A DNA stretch of 64,000 bases from Kaustia mangrovi (GTDB lineage Bacteria > Pseudomonadota > Alphaproteobacteria > Rhizobiales > Im1): contig NZ_CP058214.1 in the NCBI RefSeq assembly GCF_015482775.1, forward strand, positions 2,346,501-2,410,500, written 5' to 3'. The notes below the pieces were generated by a model. It was not told where the DNA came from and ran no database searches. It saw only the letters and a program-made list of their open reading frames with translations. Of this stretch, positions 8,063-15,381 are shown in pieces. The translations under genes were made by a program, and so were the position numbers. How positions within the stretch are numbered: position 1 is the first letter of the stretch; each line of letters opens with the position of its first letter.

Positions 8063-8973
8063 GCACCCTCATCCAGCTCCAGGCGGACACGGTCCGCGAC
8101 AACCTCTACAAGGCGCCCTTCGCGGCCCGTCACGGGCTCAGCGGCCATCCGCTCTTCACGCTCGACAGGCTCGTGCGCCTCGCCCAGTCCATGGACCGCG
8201 ACCGCATCGAATACAATGCCGGCCGCCTCGCGCCCGACCAGCGCCCGGAGGACACGCCGGGCATCGACCTGCCGGCGGTGGAGGTGATCCGCCGGATCGA
8301 GACCTGCGGCGCCTGGATGGCCATCAAGAATGTCGAGCTCGATCCCGACTACCGCGCGCTGCTCGAGGGTTGCCTCGCCGATATCCGCGCCGCCCAGGAC
8401 GCCGACGCCGAACCGGTGGAGGATATCCGCGGCTTCATCTTCGTCTCCTCGGCGGGCTCGGTGACGCCGTTCCATGTCGACCCGGAACAGAACATCCTCG
8501 TCCAGATCGCCGGCGACAAGGTGGTGCGCATCTTCGACAACGAGGACCGCTCGCTGGTCAGCGAGGAGGACATGGAGATGTCGCCCGACAAGCACCGCAA
8601 CCAGCGCTACAGCGAGGACTTCGAGACGCGCGCCCGCGCCTTCCGCCTCGGCGAGGGCGACGGCGTGCATATCCCCTATCTGTGGCCGCACTGGGTGGAG
8701 GCGGGCGAGAGCTATTCGATCTCTCTGGCGATCACCTGGAAGACGCCGAGCGTCATCCGCGCCAACAAGATCCGCTTCATGAACGGCGCCCTGCGCCGCC
8801 TCGGCCTGCCGCAGGCCGCCCCCGGCCGCCGTCCCCGGCTCGACGGCGCCAAGGTGTTTGCCTATGACGCCATGCGCGCGGGGCTGGAGCCGTTCAGGCG
8901 GTCGGAATCCCTGCGCCGCCTGCTCCGCCGGGTCCTGTTCGGCCGGAAGGCCAACTACTATTACGGAAGCTGA
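8059..8973 (+). CDS. JmjC/cupin-like Fe(II)-2-oxoglutarate dioxygenase-fold protein
   Basis: 304-residue protein with a cupin-like JmjC core. The metal facial triad is visible as HVD (H139, D141) in SVTPFHVDPEQN, with a distal His in LWPHWVEAG (H211). Such proteins usually hydroxylate a protein or small molecule using Fe(II) and 2-oxoglutarate. The C-terminus is basic and helical (SLRRLLRRVLFGRK) and may contact a membrane or nucleic acid. Start and upstream stop overlap as ATGA, and the transcript ends at an intrinsic terminator starting at 8974. The target is unknown; the upstream acyltransferase suggests both modify the same envelope component, which is inference. Confidence 0.8.
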   Translation: MSTLIQLQADTVRDNLYKAPFAARHGLSGHPLFTLDRLVRLAQSMDRDRIEYNAGRLAPDQRPEDTPGIDLPAVEVIRRIETCGAWMAIKNVELDPDYRALLEGCLADIRAAQDADAEPVEDIRGFIFVSSAGSVTPFHVDPEQNILVQIAGDKVVRIFDNEDRSLVSEEDMEMSPDKHRNQRYSEDFETRARAFRLGEGDGVHIPYLWPHWVEAGESYSISLAITWKTPSVIRANKIRFMNGALRRLGLPQAAPGRRPRLDGAKVFAYDAMRAGLEPFRRSESLRRLLRRVLFGRKANYYYGS

Positions 8974-9005
8974 GGCGGGCGCCGGACGCGCCCGCCCCCC
9001 TTTTT
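8974..9005 (+). terminator. Intrinsic terminator of the acetyltransferase-JmjC operon
   Basis: A perfect 9-bp stem GGCGGGCGC / GCGCCCGCC with a CGGAC loop starts right after the stop codon and is followed by CCCCTTTTT. It is a textbook rightward intrinsic terminator, set between two convergent genes. Confidence 0.85.
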
Positions 9006-9007
9006 GC

Positions 9008-10387
9008 TCACAGGCCGGCGGCGACCGCGTCCACCGCACTCTTGGCGGTATCGACGATGATGTCGGCCTCCTCGCGGGTGAGGCAGAGCGGCGGGGCGAA
9101 GCCGATAATGTCGCCCTGCGGCATGGCGCGCGCGATGACGCCGCGCTCGAGCATGGAGGCGGCGACCTGCGGGCCGACCTTGCGGGAGGCGTCGAACAGG
9201 CGGCGCTCCGTCTTGTCCTCCACGAGCTCGACGGCGGCCAGAAGCCCCTCGCCGCGCACTTCGCCGACCAACGGGTGATCGCTGAGCGCATCGGCCATCG
9301 CCTTGTTGAAATAGGCGCCGGTCTCGCGCGCATTGTCGACGAGCTTCAGGCTGTCGATCAGCTCCAGATTGGCGACGCCGGCCGCCGCGCAGAGCGGATG
9401 GGCCGAATAGGTCCAGCCATGGCCGATCGGCCCCATCTCGTCGGTGCCCTTCTCCAGCACCGCCCACATCTTGTCGCCCACAATGGAGCCCGACAGCGGC
9501 GCGTAGGCCGAGGTCAGCCCCTTGGCGATGGTGATGAGGTCCGGCTTCATGCCGTAATGGTCGGACCCGAACATGGAGCCGAGCCGGCCGAAGCCCGTCA
9601 CCACCTCGTCGGCGACGAGCAGGATGTCGTACTTGTCGAGGACCGCCTGGATCTTCGCCCAGTACCCCTCGGGCGGCGGCACGATGCCGCCCGTGCCGAG
9701 CACCGGCTCGCCGATGAAGGCGGCGACCGTGTCCGGACCCTCCTCGAGGATCAGCTCCTCCAGCTTCGCCGCACACCAGTCGGAGAACGCCGCCTCGCTC
9801 ATCGCCGGGTCGGGCCGGCGGAAGTAATAGGGCGCCTCGGTGTGCAGGATCGGCGCGCGCGGCAGGTCGAAGGCATCGTGGAACAGCTTCAGCCCGGTCA
9901 GCGAGCCGGTCATGACGCCCGAGCCGTGATAGCCGCGCCAGCGCGAGATGATCTTCTTCTTCTCCGGCCGGCCGAGAATGTTGTTGTAGTACCAGATGAG
10001 CTTGATGTTGGTCTCGTTGGCATCCGATCCCGACAGGCCGAAATAGACGTGGTTCAGGCCCTCCGGCGCGCGCTCCACGATCTTGCGGGCAAGCTCGATG
10101 GAGGCCTCCGAGCCGTGGCCGACATAGGCGTGGTAATAGGCGAGCTTCTTCGCCTGCTCCGCGATGGCGTCGGCGATCTCGGTGCGCCCGTAGCCCACAT
10201 TCACGCAATAGAGCCCGGCAAAGGCATCGAGGCTCGTCTCGCCCTCGCGGTCGGTGATGTAGACGCCCTCGCCGCCCTCGATCACCCGCTGCGGCGCGTC
10301 GCCGCGCGCAAACTGGGCGAGATGGGTCGAGGGGTGGAAAAAGTGGTCGCGGTCCCAGGCTTCCAGGGTGTCGCGGTTCTTCAACAT
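9008..10387 (-). CDS. doeD: L-2,4-diaminobutyrate transaminase (ectoine degradation)
   Basis: Class III PLP aminotransferase, 459 residues. The PLP lysine is K289 in LITIAKGLTSAYAPLSG and the preceding VADEVVTGFGR (D260) contacts the pyridine ring. FGLSGSDANETNIKL and GWTYSAHPLCAAA are typical of the omega-aminotransferase group. The start follows GGAGGTAAGCCC. By sequence alone this is a generic class III enzyme. Its place next to the semialdehyde dehydrogenase, asnC, enuR, eutBC and doeAB identifies it as the Atf/DoeD step, which converts 2,4-diaminobutyrate to aspartate semialdehyde. Probably co-transcribed with doeC, although a 151-bp gap holds a 26-bp palindrome. Confidence 0.85.
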   Translation of the reverse strand: MLKNRDTLEAWDRDHFFHPSTHLAQFARGDAPQRVIEGGEGVYITDREGETSLDAFAGLYCVNVGYGRTEIADAIAEQAKKLAYYHAYVGHGSEASIELARKIVERAPEGLNHVYFGLSGSDANETNIKLIWYYNNILGRPEKKKIISRWRGYHGSGVMTGSLTGLKLFHDAFDLPRAPILHTEAPYYFRRPDPAMSEAAFSDWCAAKLEELILEEGPDTVAAFIGEPVLGTGGIVPPPEGYWAKIQAVLDKYDILLVADEVVTGFGRLGSMFGSDHYGMKPDLITIAKGLTSAYAPLSGSIVGDKMWAVLEKGTDEMGPIGHGWTYSAHPLCAAAGVANLELIDSLKLVDNARETGAYFNKAMADALSDHPLVGEVRGEGLLAAVELVEDKTERRLFDASRKVGPQVAASMLERGVIARAMPQGDIIGFAPPLCLTREEADIIVDTAKSAVDAVAAGL

Positions 10388-10436
10388 GGGCTTACCTCCA
10401 TGATCTTCGGGATGACGATGCGGGGCGCCCGCCCGG

Positions 10437-10462
10437 CCCTCCCCCTGACGTCAGGGGGAGGG
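10437..10462. repeat. 26-bp perfect palindrome between doeC and doeD
   Basis: The palindrome is centred on TGACGTCA with arms CCCTCCCCC / GGGGGAGGG. It lies in the 151-bp gap between two leftward genes that otherwise look like one operon. It may be a processing or attenuation hairpin, or a member of a GC-rich repeat family. A second GC-rich stem follows (CCCCG/CGGGG near 10487-10502). No T-run follows on the minus strand, so it is not a standard terminator. Confidence 0.6.
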
Positions 10463-10538
10463 GGCTCCCTGTGGAGCCGATTTCAACCCCGTCCCAAGCG
10501 GGGACAGGGTCAGGGAGCGGGGCGTTCGCAATGAACTT

Positions 10539-12026
10539 CTACGACGCGGTGTCGATGCAGAGATATTTGAGCTCGGTGAACTCCTCCATGCCGTGGCGCG
10601 AGCCCTCCCGGCCGAGGCCGGACTGCTTGACGCCGCCGAACGGCACCGGCGCGCCGGTGATCTTGATGCGGTTGACCGCCACCATGCCGAATTCGAGCGC
10701 GCCGGCGACGCGCGACACGCGCCGGTAGTCGCCCGTATAGAGATAGGCGGCAAGACCGTATTCGGTGCTGTTGGCGATCCGCACCGCCTCCTCCTCCGTA
10801 TCGAAGGGGGCGATGGCGGCGACGGGGCCGAAGGTCTCCTCGCTCATGATCTGCGCGTCCGGCGGGACGTCGGCCAGAACCGTCGGCGCGAAGAACAGCC
10901 CGCCGAGCGCATGGGCCTCGCCGCCGGCGGCGAGCCGCGCGCCCCTGGCGAGGGCGTCGTCCACATGCTCGCGGCACTTGGCGACGGCGCGCTCGTTCAT
11001 CAGCGGACCGATCTCCACGCCATCCGTCAGCCCGTCGCCGACCCTCAGCGCGCTCGCGCGCTCCGCGAAGGCCGCGACGAACCGGTCGTAGAGGCCGCGC
11101 TGGACGAGGATGCGGTTCGCGGCGAGGCAATCCTGGCCGCCGGTCACGAATTTCGCGGCAATGGCACCGGAGACCGCGGCCTCGAGATCGGCATCGTCGA
11201 ACACGATGAAGGGCGCATGCCCGCCGAGCTCCAGAACCAGCCGCTTCACCGTCGCGGCACTCTGCTCGTAGAGCAGCCGGCCGATCTCGGTGGAGCCGGT
11301 GAAGCTCAGGGCGCGCACGCGCGGATCCTCGCAGAAGACGCCGACGATCTCCGGCGCCGGGCCCGTCACCACGTTGAACACACCGGCGGGGACGCCGGCG
11401 CGCTCGGCGAGCTCGGCCAGCGCGAGCGCGGAGAGCGGCGTCTCCATGGAGGGATGGACAACCGTCGTGCAGCCGGCCGCCAGCGCGGCCGCGGCCTTGC
11501 GGGTGATCATGGCGGCTGGGAAGTTCCACGGCGTGACGAGCGCGACGACGCCGACCGGCTCGCGGCGCACCGCCATCTCCGCGCCGGGCAGGTGGCTCGT
11601 CACCGTCTCCACATTCGGGCGCCGGGTCTCCTCCGCATACCAGCCGATGAAGGAGGCGGCATAATCGATCTCGCCGCGCGATTCCTCCAGCGGCTTGCCC
11701 TGCTCCAGCGTCATGAGCACGGCAAGGTCCTCGCGGTGGTCCATCATGGCGTCGTGCCAGGCGCGCAGAATGCGCGAACGCTCCTGCGGCAGGAGCGACC
11801 GCCAGCCCTCGAAGGCGTCGGCGGCCTCGTCCACGGCCTTGCGCGCGGCCTCCGCGTCGAGCGCGGCGACGGCGCCCAGGACCTCGCCATTGGCGGGGTT
11901 GGTGACCTCGCGGACATGGCCCGAGGCGTCCGCCGTCCAGCGGCCGCCAATATAGGCCTGCTCGCGCAACAGGCGCGGATCCTTCAATCGCCAGAGCTCG
12001 CTGCGTGCAGCCATTTCCGCCAGCAT
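10539..12026 (-). CDS. doeC: Aspartate-semialdehyde dehydrogenase of the ectoine pathway (SSDH-like ALDH)
   Basis: NAD(P)-dependent aldehyde dehydrogenase, 495 residues, of the succinate-semialdehyde dehydrogenase subfamily. Catalytic Cys is C300 in GGQDCLAANRI, the general-base Glu is E266 in LELGGHAPFIV and the transition-state Asn is N168 in TPWNFP. In ectoine catabolism DoeC/Ssd oxidises aspartate semialdehyde to aspartate. The start at 12026 is chosen because GGAGG ends 5 bases before it. Unusual feature: the Lys that normally follows the VV of the cofactor-binding strand (VVLKP in GabD) is His here (VVHPSMETP, H191). Leftward and downstream of asnC. Confidence 0.85.
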   Translation of the reverse strand: MLAEMAARSELWRLKDPRLLREQAYIGGRWTADASGHVREVTNPANGEVLGAVAALDAEAARKAVDEAADAFEGWRSLLPQERSRILRAWHDAMMDHREDLAVLMTLEQGKPLEESRGEIDYAASFIGWYAEETRRPNVETVTSHLPGAEMAVRREPVGVVALVTPWNFPAAMITRKAAAALAAGCTTVVHPSMETPLSALALAELAERAGVPAGVFNVVTGPAPEIVGVFCEDPRVRALSFTGSTEIGRLLYEQSAATVKRLVLELGGHAPFIVFDDADLEAAVSGAIAAKFVTGGQDCLAANRILVQRGLYDRFVAAFAERASALRVGDGLTDGVEIGPLMNERAVAKCREHVDDALARGARLAAGGEAHALGGLFFAPTVLADVPPDAQIMSEETFGPVAAIAPFDTEEEAVRIANSTEYGLAAYLYTGDYRRVSRVAGALEFGMVAVNRIKITGAPVPFGGVKQSGLGREGSRHGMEEFTELKYLCIDTAS

Positions 12027-12148
12027 CGGCACCTCCATGCTCTTCGGCGCCCTTCCGGGCCCGGGGATCGTCATGACCCCAAGCATGCCCGAAACGGACA
12101 AGAAGAAGAGACCAAAGAGAGGCGGGTGCGCAGACCGCGCGGCCTCGA

Positions 12149-12673
12149 TCAGCCGGCGCGTCCAGACGTTTTTTCTGGCGCGATGTCGCCGTCCGGCACG
12201 AGCGTCGCCACCGATGGCTGGAGCGCCGTCTTGACGGCGCGTGTGACCACATAGGTGAAATAGCGGTCGATGCCGATCTCGGCGATGAGCAACCGGTCGA
12301 TCAGGCGCTGATAGGTGTCGATATCGCGCGCGACCACCTTCAGGAGGTAGTCGATGCCGCCGCCGGTGGCGTAGCACTCCACGACCTCGTCGATCCCGCG
12401 CACGGCCTGCTCGAAGCGCGCGAAGTCCTCGTAGCGGTGCTGCTTGAGCGTCACCTCGACCATGACCGTCGTCACCGAGCCGATCTTCTCCAGCGCCACC
12501 TCTGCCCGATAGCCCTTGATATAGCCGGCCTTCTCCAGCCGCTTCAGCCGCTCCCAGCACGGCGTGGGCGTGAGATTGACCGTCTCCGCGAGTGCCGACT
12601 TGGTCATCCGCCCCTCGCGCTGCAGCGCGGCGAGAATCCTCAGATCGATGGAATCGAGCTTGTCCTGGCGCAT
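12149..12673 (-). CDS. doeX: AsnC/Lrp-family regulator of the ectoine cluster
   Basis: Lrp/AsnC regulator of about 174 residues. The N-terminal HTH reads LDSIDLRILAALQREGRMTKSALAETVNL TPTPCWERLKRLEKAGYI, and the RAM/ACT-like domain follows (VMVEVTLKQ..., AVRGIDEVVECYATGGGIDYLLKVVARD). In-frame ATG at 12703 and TTG at 12709 could extend the protein; 12673 matches family length. It opens the leftward asnC-doeC-doeD unit and is divergent from enuR across 64 bp. AsnC-type proteins (AsnC in Ruegeria, DoeX in Halomonas) accompany ectoine-catabolic genes and are thought to respond to pathway intermediates. Confidence 0.87.
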   Translation of the reverse strand: MRQDKLDSIDLRILAALQREGRMTKSALAETVNLTPTPCWERLKRLEKAGYIKGYRAEVALEKIGSVTTVMVEVTLKQHRYEDFARFEQAVRGIDEVVECYATGGGIDYLLKVVARDIDTYQRLIDRLLIAEIGIDRYFTYVVTRAVKTALQPSVATLVPDGDIAPEKTSGRAG

Positions 12674-12701
12674 GGCCGGCACGATGGGCACAAGGTTCCT
12701 C

Positions 12702-12723
12702 ATTGTCAATTGTCATGAAATTG
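12702..12723. promoter_or_regulatory. Putative EnuR/AsnC operator in the asnC-enuR divergent region
   Basis: Two tandem ATTGTCA heptamers (12702-12708 and 12709-12715) overlap a CAATT-N7-AATTG inverted repeat (12707-12723). The region is AT-rich and lies between divergent start codons. The same heptamer recurs, again in tandem, ahead of eutB, so it is a good candidate site for the shared regulator. MocR-type regulators often bind direct repeats; assignment to EnuR rather than AsnC is inference. Confidence 0.55.
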
Positions 12724-12737
12724 AGCATGCTTTTTTC

Positions 12738-14129
12738 ATGACGAACTGGACTCCCGATCCCAGCACACTGAAACGGCCGGTCTATCAGTCCCTGATGATA
12801 CAGGTGACCGAGGCCATCGAACGCGGCGAGCTCGCCCCCGGCGAGCGGCTGCCCACCCATCGCGGTCTCGCCGACGCCCTGGGCATCAGCGTCCAGACGG
12901 TGAGCCGCGCCTATGACGAGCTGATGCGGCGCGGCTTCATCGTCGGCGAGGTCGGCCGCGGCACCTTCGTCCGGCCCGCCAGGAGCGAGCCCTCCCCGCC
13001 CTTCATTACCGACGGGCGCCCCGGCGAGCTTATCGATCTGTCGATCCTGAAACCGGTGAGCGACGAGGCGCATGTGGAGCATATGCGCACCGCGCTCAGG
13101 GCGCTCGCCGACGAGCTGCCCCATTCCGTGCTGTTCGCCTTCCGTCCGCAATTCGCGCTCAGGCGCTACCGCGAGACCGCGCTCGACTGGCTGGAGCTGT
13201 GCGGCCTTTCCACGCGGCCGGAGAACGTCCAGATCACCAATGGCACCACGCCGGGCATCACGGTTGCCCTCATGTCGGCGGCACGGCCGGGCGACCTCAT
13301 CGTCACCGAGGGCATCGGGCATCACACCATCGTGCCTCTGGCGGGCTATCTGGGTCTCAGGGTCAAGGGCCTCAAGATCGACGGGGAAGGCATCGTGCCG
13401 GAGGCCCTGGAGGAGGCATGCGCCAATGGCTCGGTGCGCGCCCTGTTCACCGTGCCGTCGGCGGCCAATCCGACCACCGCGATGATGAGCCGCGAGCGCC
13501 GCGAGGCGCTGGTGGAGATCGCCCGGCGCCACGACCTCACCATCATCGAGAACGACGCGTGGGGCCCGCTGATCGAGGGCCGCCCGCCGCCCATCGCCGC
13601 GCTCGCCCCGGAGCGCACGCTCTATGTCACGAGCTTCACCAAATGCGTGATGCCCGGTCTGCGCACCGGCTATCTCGTCGCGCCCGACGCCATGATTCCC
13701 GCCGTTGCCAACCGGCTGCTCGTCACCAACTGGATGGCGACGGCGCTCATCGCCGAGCTCGCCGCGCGCTGGATCGGCGACGGTACGGCGCTGGAGCTCA
13801 TGACGTGGCAGCGCGAGGCGCTGCGCGTCCGCCACGAGACGGCCTCCGCGATCCTCGGCGACCTCGCCTGCCGCAGCCACGCCCGGGGGCTCCACATCTG
13901 GCTGCCCCTGCCGCCGGGCTGGCGGGAGGAGGAGTTCGTCTCCCATGCGCGCCTGCAGGGCGTCGCCCTCGCTCCGGGCAGCTCCTTCCTGACCGATGCG
14001 TCCCTGCCGGCGCCCGGCGCGGTGCGCATCAGCGTGGGGTCGACCTCGCTCGACCGCCTGCGCATGGGGCTCGCCACGGTTCTGCGCCTCGTCGGCAGCC
14101 CGCCCGAGCCGGCGCTCCTGGCGATCTGA
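12738..14129 (+). CDS. enuR: MocR/GntR-type PLP-dependent regulator of ectoine utilization
   Basis: 463-residue MocR protein. The GntR winged helix spans about residues 13-80 (LPTHRGLADALGISVQTVSRAYDEL) and an aminotransferase fold-type I domain follows. The PLP-binding lysine is K302 in YVTSFTKCVMPGLRTGYL; I recall the same numbering for the characterised Ruegeria EnuR, though that is memory, not a check. TPGITVAL, VPSAANPT and ENDAWGPL are the expected effector-domain motifs. EnuR represses import and degradation genes and is relieved by ectoine-derived alpha-ADABA and DABA bound to PLP. It is divergent from asnC and co-directional with eutB, which starts 232 bp downstream and has its own operator-like sequences. 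Confidence 0.86.
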   Translation: MTNWTPDPSTLKRPVYQSLMIQVTEAIERGELAPGERLPTHRGLADALGISVQTVSRAYDELMRRGFIVGEVGRGTFVRPARSEPSPPFITDGRPGELIDLSILKPVSDEAHVEHMRTALRALADELPHSVLFAFRPQFALRRYRETALDWLELCGLSTRPENVQITNGTTPGITVALMSAARPGDLIVTEGIGHHTIVPLAGYLGLRVKGLKIDGEGIVPEALEEACANGSVRALFTVPSAANPTTAMMSRERREALVEIARRHDLTIIENDAWGPLIEGRPPPIAALAPERTLYVTSFTKCVMPGLRTGYLVAPDAMIPAVANRLLVTNWMATALIAELAARWIGDGTALELMTWQREALRVRHETASAILGDLACRSHARGLHIWLPLPPGWREEEFVSHARLQGVALAPGSSFLTDASLPAPGAVRISVGSTSLDRLRMGLATVLRLVGSPPEPALLAI

Positions 14130-14179
14130 TCCCCGGCCCGGCCAAGGGAGACGGCACCGGAAAACAGCGCCGAACCGGC

Positions 14180-14227
14180 AATATTGTCATGACGCAATAT
14201 TTCGATTGACCGTAAATTGTCATTGTC
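14180..14227. promoter_or_regulatory. Putative EnuR operator upstream of eutB
   Basis: An inverted repeat AATATTG-N8-CAATATT (14180-14201) with a TCATGA core is followed by a tandem ATTGTCATTGTC at 14216-14227. ATTGTCA thus occurs at 14183 and 14216, matching the pair found between asnC and enuR. The block sits in a 232-bp gap ahead of the eutBC-doeAB operon and is clearly AT-richer than the surrounding DNA. Confidence 0.55.
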
Positions 14228-14361
14228 TCACGGTCGCCAGAACCACGACAAATCTCGTGGATGCCGGCAACCCGCCCAGCGCTCCCCTTGTTGGAGAAAC
14301 CCGACCGCAGAAACGGTGCGCGGGGGCAGGACATGCCGGAGCGCAACCCGAAGGGGCGGCC

Positions 14362-15381
14362 ATGGAGACAGGAACCGGCACAATCGGACAGGGCCTCGGC
14401 CTTGCGGATATCGAGGGCGCGCGCGAGCGCATCGCGCCCCATATCCGCCGTACGCCGATGGAGCCCTCGCCCTCGCTCGCCGCGCTCACCGGCGCGCCGG
14501 TGCATCTGAAGCTCGAGCACCACCAGAGCACGGGCAGCTTCAAGCTGCGCGGGGCGACGAACGCCGTGCTGAGGCTGTCGCCGGAGGAACGTACGCGCGG
14601 CATTGTCGGCGTCTCGACCGGCAATCACGGCCGCGCGCTCGCCCATGCCGCCGCCGCCGTCGGCGCGCGCGCCGTCATCTGCATGTCCGCCCTCGTGCCC
14701 CAGAACAAGCGCGACGCCATCGCCGCGGAGGGCGCGGAGATCCGTATTGTCGGGCGCTCCCAGGACGAGGCCCAGCACGAGGTCGACCGGCTGGTGCGCG
14801 AGGAGGGCATGGTCATGCTGCCGCCCTTCGACCACGCCGACATCATCGCGGGCCAGGGCACGCTGGGGCTGGAGATCCTCGACGACCTGCCGGATGTAGA
14901 GACGGTGCTCGTCCAGCTCTCCGGCGGCGGGCTCATCGCCGGCGTGGCGCTGGCGCTCAAGGCGGTGAACCCCGCCATCCGCGTGATCGCCGTCTCCATG
15001 GAGCGCGGCGCGGCCATGCACGCCTCGCTGAAGGCCGGCCACCCCGTGGAGGTGGAGGAGCTTCCGACGCTCGCCGACTCGCTCGGCGGCGGCATCGGGC
15101 TCGACAACCGCTATACCTTCGCCATGGCGCGCGACCTCGTCGACGAGGTGATGCTTCTCGACGAGGCGGAGATCGCCGGCGGCATCCGCCACGCCTACTG
15201 GCAGGAGCGCCAGATCGTGGAAGGCGCCGGCGCCGTCGGCATCGCCGCGATCCTCACCGGCCGGCTCGGCAGGACGGGCAGGACCTGCGCCATCCTGTCG
15301 GGCGGCAATATCGACATGGCGCTGCACCATCGCATCGCCGGCGGCGAAAATGTGGACCTTGCCCGGGAGCCCGCCTCATGA
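14362..15381 (+). CDS. eutB: Hydroxyectoine utilization dehydratase EutB (threonine dehydratase-like)
   Basis: Fold-type II PLP enzyme, 339 residues. PLP lysine is K61 in STGSFKLRGATNAV; the substrate Asn loop is VSTGNHGRALAHAA and the phosphate-binding glycine loop is SGGGLIAG. Threonine dehydratase-like, but without a regulatory ACT domain. In ectoine clusters EutB with EutC is assigned to processing of the 5-hydroxyectoine-derived hydroxy-diaminobutyrate branch. The preceding EnuR-like operators and the ATGA overlap with eutC show an operon. Without context it could be a serine/threonine or hydroxyaspartate dehydratase. Confidence 0.85.
   Translation: METGTGTIGQGLGLADIEGARERIAPHIRRTPMEPSPSLAALTGAPVHLKLEHHQSTGSFKLRGATNAVLRLSPEERTRGIVGVSTGNHGRALAHAAAAVGARAVICMSALVPQNKRDAIAAEGAEIRIVGRSQDEAQHEVDRLVREEGMVMLPPFDHADIIAGQGTLGLEILDDLPDVETVLVQLSGGGLIAGVALALKAVNPAIRVIAVSMERGAAMHASLKAGHPVEVEELPTLADSLGGGIGLDNRYTFAMARDLVDEVMLLDEAEIAGGIRHAYWQERQIVEGAGAVGIAAILTGRLGRTGRTCAILSGGNIDMALHHRIAGGENVDLAREPAS

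Noticed and set aside
10539-13946. A single leftward frame of more than 1,100 codons running through doeC into asnC and enuR.
   Set aside because: Only the first part (to 12026) encodes an aldehyde dehydrogenase with a good ribosome site. The rest is an out-of-frame or antisense reading of asnC and enuR.
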